DNA of 24,179 nt from Blautia faecis (GTDB lineage Bacteria; Bacillota; Clostridia; Lachnospirales; Lachnospiraceae): assembly GCF_020554845.1 (NCBI RefSeq), contig NZ_JAJCIA010000052.1, positions 1 through 24,179 on the forward strand, written 5' to 3'. The position numbers and the translations under genes were made by a program. Each line of letters begins with the position of its first letter. The stretch's first letter is position 1. Of the stretch, positions 15,191 to 23,916 are shown in pieces. The notes under the pieces are model-generated. The model was not told the DNA's origin and made no database searches. It was given only the letters and a program-made list of their open reading frames with translations.

Positions 15191-17038
15191 TGGCGCTCTA
15201 TGAAAAAACTGATAGACAGCCTCCGCGCTCTGTACATTCATAGACTCTGTCTGACTTAATTCTTCCACAGAAGCATCCCTGATATTCTCAACAGACCGGA
15301 ATCTTCTCATAAGAGCCTTTCGCCTGGTCTCGCCAATTCCCGGAATATCATCCAGAACGGAATGTACCTGTTCTTTGCTTCTAAGGGAGCGGTGATACTC
15401 AATGGCAAAACGGTGAGCCTCATCCTGGATCCTGGTTACCAGATGGAAACCCTCACCAGAAGTATCAATGGGAATTTCAACATTATTGAAATACACCCCT
15501 CTGGTTCGGTGGTTGTCATCCTTTACCATACCACATACCGGAATATCAATTCCAAGCTCTCCAAGAACCTTCCGTGCAATGTTTACCTGGCCACGTCCGC
15601 CATCCATAAGGATCAGATCCGGAAGAATGGAAAAGCTGTCGTATTCGCCCTTGGATTCATGGGTAAAACGCCTTGTAAGCACCTCTTCCATGCTGGCGTA
15701 ATCGTTAGGTCCCTGCACCCATTTGATCTTGAATTTTCGGTAATCGCTGCGCTTCGGCTTGCCCTTTTCGTAAACCACCATGGAACCAACGGACTCAAAC
15801 CCACTGATATTGGATATATCGTAGGCCTCCATACGCACAATATCCTTAAGCCCCAGCCAGTCCTCAATCTCCTTCACCGCGCCGATCGTACGTCCTTCTT
15901 CACGCTTGATCCGTTCTCTGTCTTTGGAAAGGACCATCCAGGCGTTTTCCTTGGCAAGCTCCACCAGCTTCTCCTTTGTTCCCTTTTTCGGTACACGAAT
16001 GTGAACGCGCTGTTTACGCATTGCAGTCAGCCAGTCTTCAATAATTTCCCCATCTTCTATCTCTGTCTGCATCATGATTTCCGCCGGAATAAAAGGAGTT
16101 CCTGCATAAAACTGCTTCAGAAAGCTTGACAAAACCTGTGCTTTGGTATCGCCTCTTGCCACACGGAGAAAAAAGTGATCTCTGCCGATCAGCCTGCCGC
16201 CACGCATAAAAAACACCTGCACAACTGCATCCTGCTCCCGGAGATCTTCACTTTCATCCATGGCAACTGCAATAATATCCCTATCCTCTTCCCCATAGGT
16301 AGTAATCTTCTGTCGTTCTCCGATCCGCCGGATACTATTGATTAAATCACGATATCCTGCAGCATCCTCAAAACGCATATCCTCTGAAGCAGCCATCATT
16401 TTTTCAGTCAGCTGATCAATGGTCTCCTGGAAATTTCCATTGAGAAAATGAAGTACCTGTCCAATGTTCTGCTTATACACTTCCTCACTTACATTTCCCT
16501 GGCAGGGGGCCGTACACTGCTTCATATGATAATACAGACATGGACGGTCTTTGCCGCAGTCACGGGGCAGATTACGGTTGCAGGAGCGCACCATATAAAT
16601 CTTGCGGACCAGCTCGATCACGTCTTTCACAGCTGTGGAGCTGGTATAGGGTCCGAAATATTTCGCCTTGTCCTTTTTCATGGTGCGGGAAAAAAGGACT
16701 CTGGGATAGGGCTCGTTTACCGTCACTTTAATGAATGGATATGTCTTATCATCCTTCAACATGGTGTTGTATTTCGGACGGTGCTCCTTGATCAAGTTGC
16801 ACTCCAGTACCAGCGCCTCCAATTCAGAATCGGTGACAATATATTCAAATCTGGTAATGTGAGTGACCATCTGCTCAATCTTTGCGCCTTTATTGCGGCT
16901 GCTCTGAAAATACTGGCGGACACGGTTCTTCAGACTGACTGCCTTTCCCACATAAATGATCTCATCTTTTTCCCCATGCATAATGTAGACACCAGGCTTA
17001 CCAGGCAGCTTTTTTAATTCTTCTTCAATCAGGAACAT
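15173..17038 (-). CDS. uvrC: Excinuclease ABC subunit C (UvrC)
   Basis: UvrC makes the two incisions on either side of DNA damage recognised by UvrA and UvrB in nucleotide excision repair. The 621-residue protein has the usual length and order: GIY-YIG nuclease at the N-terminus (PGVYIM at 15-20, IIYVGKA at 27-33), the central Cys-rich segment with [20 protein letters not shown], the UVR motif around residue 205-235, the RNase H-like nuclease core with [15 protein letters not shown], and the helix-hairpin-helix pair near the end. AAAGGAG precedes the start. It follows ftsH by 66 bases, with a stem-loop in between. The last five codons fall in a repeat. Confidence 0.96.
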   Translation of the reverse strand: MFLIEEELKKLPGKPGVYIMHGEKDEIIYVGKAVSLKNRVRQYFQSSRNKGAKIEQMVTHITRFEYIVTDSELEALVLECNLIKEHRPKYNTMLKDDKTYPFIKVTVNEPYPRVLFSRTMKKDKAKYFGPYTSSTAVKDVIELVRKIYMVRSCNRNLPRDCGKDRPCLYYHMKQCTAPCQGNVSEEVYKQNIGQVLHFLNGNFQETIDQLTEKMMAASEDMRFEDAAGYRDLINSIRRIGERQKITTYGEEDRDIIAVAMDESEDLREQDAVVQVFFMRGGRLIGRDHFFLRVARGDTKAQVLSSFLKQFYAGTPFIPAEIMMQTEIEDGEIIEDWLTAMRKQRVHIRVPKKGTKEKLVELAKENAWMVLSKDRERIKREEGRTIGAVKEIEDWLGLKDIVRMEAYDISNISGFESVGSMVVYEKGKPKRSDYRKFKIKWVQGPNDYASMEEVLTRRFTHESKGEYDSFSILPDLILMDGGRGQVNIARKVLGELGIDIPVCGMVKDDNHRTRGVYFNNVEIPIDTSGEGFHLVTRIQDEAHRFAIEYHRSLRSKEQVHSVLDDIPGIGETRRKALMRRFRSVENIRDASVEELSQTESMNVQSAEAVYQFFHRAPNHTNA

Positions 17039-17059
17039 AAAAACTCTCCTTTGTTGAAA

Positions 17060-17088
17060 AGAACCGGGAAAACATGTCTCCCGGTTCT
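17060..17088 (-). terminator. Stem-loop between ftsH and uvrC
   Basis: AGAACCGGG and CCCGGTTCT form a perfect 9-base stem. Read leftward, the stem is followed by TTTTC, so it resembles a terminator; it ends 22 bases before the uvrC start, near its ribosome site. No separate uvrC promoter is evident, so partial read-through from ftsH (attenuation) is the simplest reading. Confidence 0.7.
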
Positions 17089-17104
17089 GATGTTTTATCC
17101 TATA

Positions 17105-19147
17105 TTATCTGTATTGTTCAATTGCAGGAACGGCAATAGCAGATTCCGCTGTCTCTGTGTCCGCATTTGCCTCATCCGTCTTATCCTCTGCTTTCACAGC
17201 CTCATCCAGCGCCTTCAGCCCTTCTGCATCCAACACATCTGAAACTTCCATTCCCTTCTCCACTGCGCGGAAAATGATCATAAATTCCTTACCGGTAATG
17301 GTCTCCTTGCGGATCAGATAAGCAGCGATCTTGTCCAAAGCCTTTCTGTGGCTGCTGATCAGGCGCTTCGCCTCCTCATAAGAAACACGAAGCAGCTCCA
17401 TAACCTCATGGTCAACTTCGGTAGCTGTATTGTCACCGCAATTAAGCACTGCACGACCATTCAGATACTGATTCTCCTGAGTGGCAAGACCCATCAGACC
17501 AAACTTCTTGGACATACCATACTGGGTGATCATAGCACGGGCAACCTTGGTGGCCTGCTCAATATCATTGGAAGCACCAGTTGTCACGCTGTCAAAAACG
17601 ATCTCCTCAGCAGCACGTCCGCCAAGATATCCGACCAGCATAGCTTCCAGTTCTTTCTGGGTATTCAGATATTTCTCTTCTTCCGGAACCTGCATAACGT
17701 AACCAAGTGCGCCCATAGTACGAGGTACAATGGTGATCTTCTGTACCGGCTCGGAATCCTTCTGAAGGGCACTTACCAGTGCATGTCCTACCTCATGATA
17801 GGATACGATACGGCGCTCCTGGGCACTTAAAATACGGTCTTTCTTCTCTTTTCCAACAAGAACCACCTCAACAGACTCCAGAAGATCCTTCTGGGAAACT
17901 GCGTGACGGCCATTCTTAACAGCCAGGATAGCGGCCTCATTAACCATATTGGCAAGATCAGAACCAACGGCACCGGATGTGGCAAGGGCAATTGCCTCGA
18001 AATCAACGGTATCGTCAAGCCTTACATTCTTCGCATGAACCTTCAGGATATCAATACGTCCTTTCAGATCCGGACGGTCAACGATAACACGGCGGTCAAA
18101 ACGTCCCGGACGAAGAAGTGCCGGATCCAGTACCTCCGGACGGTTGGTAGCTGCCAGGATCAGAAGTCCCTTTGAAGTATCAAAACCATCCATCTCAGCA
18201 AGCAGCTGATTCAAAGTCTGCTCACGCTCGTCATTACCTCCGCCGTAATGGGAATCACGGCTCTTTCCAATGGCATCAATCTCATCAATAAATACGATAC
18301 ACGGTGCATTCTTCTTGGCTTCCTCAAAAAGATCACGGACACGGGAAGCACCTACGCCAACGAACATCTCCACAAATTCTGATCCGGAAAGGGAAAAGAA
18401 CGGTACATGTGCCTCCCCTGCAACTGCCTTGGCAAGAAGGGTTTTACCTGTACCCGGAGGTCCTACAAGCAAGGCGCCCTTCGGCAGTTTAGCACCAATT
18501 TCCACGTATTTGCCTGGATTGTGAAGAAATTCCACAACCTCCTGCAAGGATTCCTTGGCCTCATCCTGTCCGGCAACATCCTTAAATGTGATTCCGGTCT
18601 CTTTCTGTACATACGCCTTGGCGCGGCTTTTCCCAACGCCCATCATACCACCGCCGCCTTTGTTCATGCGGCGCATGAAAAACATAAGAAGCACAAACAG
18701 AAGCACAGACGGTAAAAGTACGCTAAGCATCATTGCCATAAATTCTCCGAAAGCATCCGGCGGCTCAGATTTAAAAATAATACCGGTTCCTTCCAGACGT
18801 TTGGTAAGGGCAGTCTCATCTTCTGTCAGATTGGTGTAATAACTGATCTCCTGATAAGGATTCACCTGCTTCTTCGGCACGATGGTCAGATTATCAGACT
18901 GAAGTGTAACGGATTTCACTTCATCATTATTCACCATATCAATAAACTTATCATACGTAATCTCACTGGAATTATCCTGCAGCATATTGGTAAACAGGCT
19001 GAAACACACCAGAGTAACCAAAAGACATATCAGAAAAGCCAGAATGGACTGATGATTTTTCTTATTGCGGTTGGGATCCTGATCTCTTCTTGGATCCCCT
19101 TTATCAGGACGTCGTCCGCCTTGATTGTTATCCAGATTATTATCCAT
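17105..19147 (-). CDS. ftsH: ATP-dependent zinc metalloprotease FtsH
   Basis: FtsH is the membrane-anchored AAA+ protease that degrades misplaced membrane proteins and some regulators. The 680-residue form starts [11 protein letters not shown], chosen over an 18-codon longer frame because AAGGAGG lies just upstream and the promoter start falls between the two. Two TM helices (about 34-56 and 136-158) flank a small extracytoplasmic domain. The AAA domain has Walker A GPPGTGKT (229-236), Walker [12 protein letters not shown] and the second region of homology with [19 protein letters not shown]. The zinc site is HEVGH (451-455). The N-terminus is unusually charged (Asn, Asp, Arg), and the C-terminal tail is acidic. 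It heads the ftsH-uvrC unit. Confidence 0.97.
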   Translation of the reverse strand: MDNNLDNNQGGRRPDKGDPRRDQDPNRNKKNHQSILAFLICLLVTLVCFSLFTNMLQDNSSEITYDKFIDMVNNDEVKSVTLQSDNLTIVPKKQVNPYQEISYYTNLTEDETALTKRLEGTGIIFKSEPPDAFGEFMAMMLSVLLPSVLLFVLLMFFMRRMNKGGGGMMGVGKSRAKAYVQKETGITFKDVAGQDEAKESLQEVVEFLHNPGKYVEIGAKLPKGALLVGPPGTGKTLLAKAVAGEAHVPFFSLSGSEFVEMFVGVGASRVRDLFEEAKKNAPCIVFIDEIDAIGKSRDSHYGGGNDEREQTLNQLLAEMDGFDTSKGLLILAATNRPEVLDPALLRPGRFDRRVIVDRPDLKGRIDILKVHAKNVRLDDTVDFEAIALATSGAVGSDLANMVNEAAILAVKNGRHAVSQKDLLESVEVVLVGKEKKDRILSAQERRIVSYHEVGHALVSALQKDSEPVQKITIVPRTMGALGYVMQVPEEEKYLNTQKELEAMLVGYLGGRAAEEIVFDSVTTGASNDIEQATKVARAMITQYGMSKKFGLMGLATQENQYLNGRAVLNCGDNTATEVDHEVMELLRVSYEEAKRLISSHRKALDKIAAYLIRKETITGKEFMIIFRAVEKGMEVSDVLDAEGLKALDEAVKAEDKTDEANADTETAESAIAVPAIEQYR

Positions 19148-19172
19148 TTCTTTCCTCCTTACTATCTTTTCT

Positions 19173-19201
19173 ATTATAAAGATAAAACGCAGATAAATCA
19201 A
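19173..19201 (-). promoter_or_regulatory. Promoter of ftsH
   Basis: On the minus strand TTGATT (19196-19201) and TATAAT (19173-19178) are 17 bases apart, giving a short leader of about 20 bases before the FtsH start. Confidence 0.78.
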
Positions 19202-19223
19202 CCTGGATATTGTGAAAACCCTC

Positions 19224-19256
19224 TGAATTTTTTTGAAAAAAAGTCAAAAAAATTCA
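19224..19256. promoter_or_regulatory. Perfect inverted repeat between ftsH and the DUF1846 gene
   Basis: TGAATTTTTTTGA (19224-19236) and TCAAAAAAATTCA (19244-19256) are perfect inverted 13-base arms around a 7-base A-rich loop. It lies just upstream of the ftsH -35 box and about 45 bases before TATACT (19302-19307), the likely -10 of the rightward gene. It could be an operator shared by both genes, or an old terminator. Confidence 0.5.
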
Positions 19257-19341
19257 CATCAGAAAAATAAATAGATACTTTTTTTACGGCGCGAACTGTA
19301 GTATACTAGAGCGTGATTGAGAAAGATGGAGGAAAGACAGA

Positions 19342-20826
19342 ATGAAAAAAATTGGGTTCGATAATGACAAATATCTGAAAATGCAGTCCGAGCACATTCG
19401 TGAGAGAATCAGCAAATTTGACAACAAACTTTATCTGGAATTTGGAGGCAAGTTATTTGATGACTACCACGCTTCCCGTGTTCTTCCAGGATTTGAGCCA
19501 GACAGCAAGCTGCGCATGCTGATGCAGCTTTCCGACCAGGCAGAGATCGTAATCGTAATCGGTGCACCTGATATTGAAAAGAATAAGGTCCGCGGTGACC
19601 TTGGCATCACATATGATGAGGACGTGCTCCGTCTGATGAACGAATTTACAAGCAGAGGACTTTATGTAGGAAGCGTCTGCATCACACGTTACTCCGGACA
19701 GAACAGTGCTGATGCGTTCAAGAAGCGTCTGGAGAAGCTTGGAATCAAGGTTTATGTCCTTTATAATATCCCAGGTTATCCAAGCAATACTTCCCTGATC
19801 GTAAGTGACGAGGGATACGGCAAGAATGACTATATCGAAACCACCCGCCCGCTGGTTGTTATCACAGCGCCTGGACCTGGAAGCGGAAAAATGGCTACCT
19901 GTCTTTCCCAGCTTTATCATGAATACAAGAGAGGAATCAGCGCAGGCTATGCCAAGTTCGAGACTTTCCCAATCTGGAATATCCCGCTGAAGCACCCGGT
20001 AAACCTGGCTTATGAGGCTGCTACCGCCGATCTGAATGATGTCAACATGATCGACCCATTCCATCTGGAAGCTTATGGCCAGACTACTGTCAACTATAAC
20101 CGTGACGTAGAGATTTTCCCTGTTGTACAGGCTATGTTTGAGAAAATCATGGGCGAGTGCCCATACAAATCTCCTACAGATATGGGCGTTAATATGGCAG
20201 GAAACTGTATTGTGGATGATGAGGTTTGCCAGGAGGCTTCCCGTCAGGAGATCATCCGCAGATATTATAAAAGTATGGATGCGCTTATGTCCGGTACCGG
20301 CACAGAGGAGGAGGTTTACAAGATCGAGCTTCTTCTGAAACAGGCACATGCCACACTGGAGGACCGCAAGGTTGTCCCTGCTGCCCTTGAAAAAGAGAAA
20401 GAAACTGGTGCTCCGGCTGCTGCCATGGAGCTGGAAGACGGAAGGATCATCACAGGTAAGACCTCTGATCTGCTTGGTGCTTCCTCTGCCCTTCTTCTGA
20501 ATGTGTTGAAGGAGCTTGCCGGAATCGATCACCAGAAGCATGTGATCTCCCCGGATGCTATTCACCCTATTCAGGAGCTGAAGACAGATTATCTTGGAAG
20601 TAAGAATCCTCGTCTTCATATGGACGAGACCATGATCGCCCTTTCCATCAGTGCTGCTACGAATCCGGAAGCACGTCTTGCCCTGGAGCAGTTTCCGAAG
20701 CTGAAAGGCTGCCAGGCGCATACTTCTGTTATGCTTTCTTCTGTGGATGTCCTCTCCTTCCGTAAACTGGGCGTGGAGCTGACCTGTGAACCGAAATTTG
20801 AGCAGGGTAAGAAACTGCAGGGATAA
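19342..20826 (+). CDS. DUF1846 domain protein (UPF0371 family)
   Basis: A 494-residue cytoplasmic protein recognised as a full-length DUF1846 family member. It has no signal peptide or TM segment. Visible features are the N-terminal KIGFDNDKYLKMQSEHIRERI, the strand-rich IVIVIGAPDIEKNKVRGDLG, the glycine-rich loop APGPGSGK (176-183), which resembles a phosphate-binding loop, the PIWNIPLKHPVNLAYEAATADLND region, and Cys and Asp residues in GNCIVDDEVC. No activity can be stated from the sequence; the family's function is not known to me. GGAGG lies 9 bases before the ATG. It is monocistronic, divergent from ftsH, and ends at a terminator. Confidence 0.9.
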   Translation: MKKIGFDNDKYLKMQSEHIRERISKFDNKLYLEFGGKLFDDYHASRVLPGFEPDSKLRMLMQLSDQAEIVIVIGAPDIEKNKVRGDLGITYDEDVLRLMNEFTSRGLYVGSVCITRYSGQNSADAFKKRLEKLGIKVYVLYNIPGYPSNTSLIVSDEGYGKNDYIETTRPLVVITAPGPGSGKMATCLSQLYHEYKRGISAGYAKFETFPIWNIPLKHPVNLAYEAATADLNDVNMIDPFHLEAYGQTTVNYNRDVEIFPVVQAMFEKIMGECPYKSPTDMGVNMAGNCIVDDEVCQEASRQEIIRRYYKSMDALMSGTGTEEEVYKIELLLKQAHATLEDRKVVPAALEKEKETGAPAAAMELEDGRIITGKTSDLLGASSALLLNVLKELAGIDHQKHVISPDAIHPIQELKTDYLGSKNPRLHMDETMIALSISAATNPEARLALEQFPKLKGCQAHTSVMLSSVDVLSFRKLGVELTCEPKFEQGKKLQG

Positions 20827-20865
20827 GCAGGCATAGATTTTGTTTTGTTGCTACGTAATTAAAAA

Positions 20866-20916
20866 CTCTGGCAAATGATTGTTAGATAATTATCATTTGT
20901 CAGAGCTTTTTCTTTT
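20866..20916 (+). terminator. Terminator of the DUF1846 gene
   Basis: CTCTGGCAAATGAT pairs with ATCATTTGTCAGAG at 13 of 14 positions and is followed by CTTTTTCTTTT. It starts 40 bases after the stop codon. Confidence 0.88.
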
Positions 20917-20934
20917 GTATATGTGCCCAGATAA

Positions 20935-20965
20935 CGGCTTAACCGCAAAATCTGCCATTAAGCCG
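20935..20965. other. Small inverted repeat after the HipA-like gene
   Basis: CGGCTTAA and TTAAGCCG form a perfect 8-base stem around a 15-base loop, 75 bases downstream of the end of the leftward HipA-like gene. It lacks a T run, so its role as a terminator for that gene is uncertain. Nothing else is seen in the gap 20917-21040. Confidence 0.35.
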
Positions 20966-21040
20966 CATGAGGTTTTGAATTTACGGAAAAAATTTCACAC
21001 CGTCGCTACCTTGAAAAACAGCATTCTTTCATTCATGCAT

Positions 21041-22633
21041 TTATAGCTCCGCTTCGGTGTCACATTCCCCACCCATCTTCTTCGCAGTCTCTTCAGAAAC
21101 TTTGATCAGTCCAAATTTCCAGAACAATGGGTAAATATAAGAAATCCCTCTAATATCCCCTAATGCCTTGGGGCGTTTCACAATGCCGGATATCTGCCGG
21201 CAATTTTGGAATGCCATTTTTATGCTGCTCCAGGACAAGGTTTTGCTGTTTTCCCGGCGGTCGATGAGAAGCTCTTTGTTGTAGGTTCCGTCTTTGCCGA
21301 TTTTCAGCTTGTACTGATATGGGAGACCAGAGGCTGTGCGAAATGGGTAGTTTTGGAAGGCTGCAATTGCTGACCAAAGAGTCTCTTCCACACAGTTCTG
21401 TCTAAGAGCATCAAGAACTTTCTGCTGCTCATGTGTCAATTCCAGCTTGTCATATGCCTTTATTTTTCTACCTGTAAATCCGGCTCCGGCTTTGTCCTCA
21501 TCATTTTGTTCCTTTACTTTATCACAATTGCCGTTTTCTTTCTCCAGCATTACTTTCAACAACCTTATAATTCCTTTGATTTCCTGCACAATCTGAACAC
21601 TCAATACATGAAAATCTATTTTCTTTTCCCTGGAACTGTATTTCTCTTCCAGAAGCTTTGCCTTTTCCTCATCATGATCCTTGTATCTGGCTTTCCCGGA
21701 CATATAAGCATAAGAGTTGGCAGTTCCCGGATATTCAATATTTTCCTGCAGATAGAAGGGAGATGGATTCTCTTCCAGATCATGCTCCAGGCAATTCAGT
21801 TTCTCTATAAACTTCGCGGTAACTTCCGGGTAATGCTCTTTTATATACACAAGATTCTTATGCAGACAAACGGCACTTTTTTCCATCATCTGCCGTTCTT
21901 TTGGGTTCTTCAGACAGTCATATTCATAATCCTGAACTTCATGTCCCTCCATGGAACGGATCAACTCACTGTACCAGTACATATGCTGCGCAGAATTGTC
22001 CGGAAACATAAAGTAAGTGGAGAATTCATGGTCAATCATCGGCGCCAGCCTCAGAATTTCTCCTTTTTTATTACAAACGAATGCAATATTCTCATAGTGA
22101 TAATTCTGATCGCCTTTCAGCACAGAAACCAGGATCTGCATGGCAAGCTGCTCTGCCATGTCTTCGTGATTCTGGAAATAGGAAGCCTCTAGAATATCCG
22201 TATAATCATAAAACATCATACAATAATTCTCATACTGATCTATATCTACCTTTTTATCCGGATACTTTCGAAAGAATTCCAGAAGATTCAAAAGCTGCTC
22301 ATCTTCATTATAAATCCTTGGAACCACAGTCCCATAATCATAGTATTTCTGTGTCTCTTCTTCATAACCATGGCAAAAAGCCAGCTGATATAAAGGCGCC
22401 GATACAAAATATTCATTTATCACATTCGACCAGAACACTTCCGCATAAGCAAACAGAGGCGTAGAAAATGGCTTGGATTTACTCAACGGCTTAAAAATCC
22501 GATTTCCACTGTAAACCGGAAAATGTTTCTCTCCCTTTACTACGCCGACTGCTTCCGCGGTCAGATTGGAGATTCTGTCTGCATAATTGAAGTGGACATT
22601 TTCGTAATTTATTTCTATTTTCAAAGATCTCAC
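21041..22633 (-). CDS. HipA-like kinase-fold protein with a conserved C-terminal module
   Basis: The 530-residue product is not a standard family member that I can name. Its N-terminal ~220 residues look like a HipA-type kinase: NRIFKPL with Lys48 in the ATP-binding position, Glu65 in the following helix, a catalytic-loop-like GDQNYHYENIAF (174-185), and APMIDHEFS with Asp201 where HipA has its metal Asp. The catalytic Asp is displaced or replaced (Asn177 fits D-x-H-x-x-N). A helical, charged middle (about 225-400) leads to a C-terminal module (about 415-515) with AFQNYPFRTASGLP, ELLIDRR and ISYIYPLFWKFGLI, which I associate with Lachnospiraceae proteins of unknown role. The start is probably GTG at 22633, with AAAAAAGG very close; TTG three codons later has better spacing. 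It follows the GDPD gene by 45 bases. Confidence 0.6.
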   Translation of the reverse strand: MRSLKIEINYENVHFNYADRISNLTAEAVGVVKGEKHFPVYSGNRIFKPLSKSKPFSTPLFAYAEVFWSNVINEYFVSAPLYQLAFCHGYEEETQKYYDYGTVVPRIYNEDEQLLNLLEFFRKYPDKKVDIDQYENYCMMFYDYTDILEASYFQNHEDMAEQLAMQILVSVLKGDQNYHYENIAFVCNKKGEILRLAPMIDHEFSTYFMFPDNSAQHMYWYSELIRSMEGHEVQDYEYDCLKNPKERQMMEKSAVCLHKNLVYIKEHYPEVTAKFIEKLNCLEHDLEENPSPFYLQENIEYPGTANSYAYMSGKARYKDHDEEKAKLLEEKYSSREKKIDFHVLSVQIVQEIKGIIRLLKVMLEKENGNCDKVKEQNDEDKAGAGFTGRKIKAYDKLELTHEQQKVLDALRQNCVEETLWSAIAAFQNYPFRTASGLPYQYKLKIGKDGTYNKELLIDRRENSKTLSWSSIKMAFQNCRQISGIVKRPKALGDIRGISYIYPLFWKFGLIKVSEETAKKMGGECDTEAEL

Positions 22634-22678
22634 ATCCTTTTTTCAAAATCATCCTTAAAATCGAATCCAAACTCACTT

Positions 22679-23449
22679 TCACAATGCATCCGAATAAATA
22701 CCACTCACTCCCATAGCCCTGTATTTCTCCCACTGTCCTCGGTAATTCACAGTATGAGTATATACTTTGATCTTGTATTTCTTAAAATATTTCACTACCT
22801 TGGAAGTTACCCGTCCTTTTGGAATTGTTACTACGTTTATGCGATTTTTCTTGCAAAATTTCGCGATTTTCGCATACTGAGATGGAGTTTTCACGTTCAG
22901 ACGGTATAGTGTAAAAATATAGTCTTTGTACTTGTAAATTTTTTTCAACTGGGAAAGTTCACTTTGCTGATAGAACTGGGGAATAATGCGATCCATAACT
23001 TTCGGCACGTTTAAGGTATAACATATGTTTTTTAGCTCCTGATATACTTTTACAATATTGTCAGATTCCTTTGCGTCTACAACAAGATATACCTTCGGAT
23101 AGGCAGCCATTAAACGGATCACTTCCCTGGCGGATGCAGGACGATACTTATTGCTCACCCTTATTTTTCTGAATTGCTTATAAGTTTGAATACCAGTTTT
23201 CCAATCATGGTTACAGACAAGCACACCATCTGATGTATAGCCGAAATCCATTTCAATAACAGTGTATCCTTTTTTCACCGAATTTTTAAAAGCACTGACT
23301 GTATTTTTTGCATTTTTGTTTCCAATTCTGCCTCCACCGTGCCGGATAATGGGATCCTTGGTATACCAATGGCTCTGGGCGTGTGCCGGCTGGGCGGGAA
23401 TTATGAGAACGGCTATTAATAAAACAATTGTATATAAAAGTTTTTTCAT
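22679..23449 (-). CDS. Secreted glycerophosphodiester phosphodiesterase
   Basis: GDPD enzymes hydrolyse glycerophosphodiesters, or teichoic-acid backbones in some secreted Firmicute forms, to glycerol phosphate and an alcohol. The 256-residue form starts MKKLLYTIVL and has a clear signal peptide with likely cleavage after AHA (residue 24). The catalytic set is visible: His37 in IIRHGGG, Glu66 and Asp68 in EMDFGYTSDG, and His81 in NHDW. The usual third metal Glu appears as Asp125 in LVVDAKE. No cell-wall anchor is seen. An in-frame ATG at 23506 has a richer AAGGGGG site and would add 19 residues before the signal peptide, so the start is not certain. It precedes the HipA-like gene. Confidence 0.87.
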   Translation of the reverse strand: MKKLLYTIVLLIAVLIIPAQPAHAQSHWYTKDPIIRHGGGRIGNKNAKNTVSAFKNSVKKGYTVIEMDFGYTSDGVLVCNHDWKTGIQTYKQFRKIRVSNKYRPASAREVIRLMAAYPKVYLVVDAKESDNIVKVYQELKNICYTLNVPKVMDRIIPQFYQQSELSQLKKIYKYKDYIFTLYRLNVKTPSQYAKIAKFCKKNRINVVTIPKGRVTSKVVKYFKKYKIKVYTHTVNYRGQWEKYRAMGVSGIYSDAL

Positions 23450-23753
23450 GTATTTATTTTTCCTAAAAACACATTGTAACTGAAAAGCACGATTAACCAG
23501 ATTCATAACTTTTCCCCCTTCGCACATGCTCCTATATAAAAATAGATTTCACAGTATCACTATTTCCTGTTTTTACAATGATACCATGAAAGCTTTAGAG
23601 TCTCAATAATTTTGTGGGCAACAATACTTTTAATCTTTTGTCAAGCTGATTATGATTTTCTGTTCCTCTTCTGCCGCGAATGGTTTCGGCGATAATCTTC
23701 AAAGTCATATTCTTATTTTTCCGTAAGGAATATGTGCTGCAGGGTGCATAGAG

Positions 23754-23791
23754 AAAGGACCGGAAATGGATTGCTCCATTTCCAGCCCTTT
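23754..23791 (-). other. GNRA-capped hairpin beside repeat copy D
   Basis: On the minus strand a 17-base stem closes on the loop GCAA, a GNRA tetraloop. The two non-Watson-Crick positions are G-U pairs on the minus strand but A-C mismatches on the plus strand, so the minus strand is the likely RNA. It takes the place of the third hairpin of copy A. The rest of the gap down to the GDPD gene (23450-23753) holds a weak stem (23706-23734) and a short open stretch ending at 23595 that I cannot assign. Confidence 0.65.
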
Positions 23792-23797
23792 CCCTCA

Positions 23798-23916
23798 TTG
23801 CGGTATATTTCACCCGAATTCGGTTGCCGTAGCCGCTACGGCGCCCTCATCTGGGCGAAATCTCCCACAAATTGTAACGCACATCTTGCAGAAAGCTTTT
23901 TTCAAACATGCGCTAG
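23798..23916 (-). repeat. Large partial copy of the dispersed repeat (copy D)
   Basis: Read leftward it starts CTAGCGCATGTTTGAAAAA and follows copy A closely for about 115 bases, through the CGU-triloop hairpin and the GCCGTAG-CGG-CTACGGC hairpin, then diverges after GGTGAAATATACCGCAA. By eye identity is close to 90 percent. Where copy A has a U-G pair in the lower stem, copy D has C-G, a compensating change. The repeat end overlaps the stop codon of the collagen-like gene. Confidence 0.85.

Noticed and set aside
19453..20721. 422-codon open frame antisense to the DUF1846 gene
   Set aside because: Its composition mirrors the codon use of the sense gene, it has no ribosome site, and the sense strand encodes a recognised family over its whole length.
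23595..23813. 72-codon leftward open frame ending in TENHNQLDKRLKVLLPTKL
   Set aside because: Its first half crosses the repeat-associated hairpins. The second half looks protein-like and might be a decayed fragment, but I cannot match it to a family, so it is not called as a gene.
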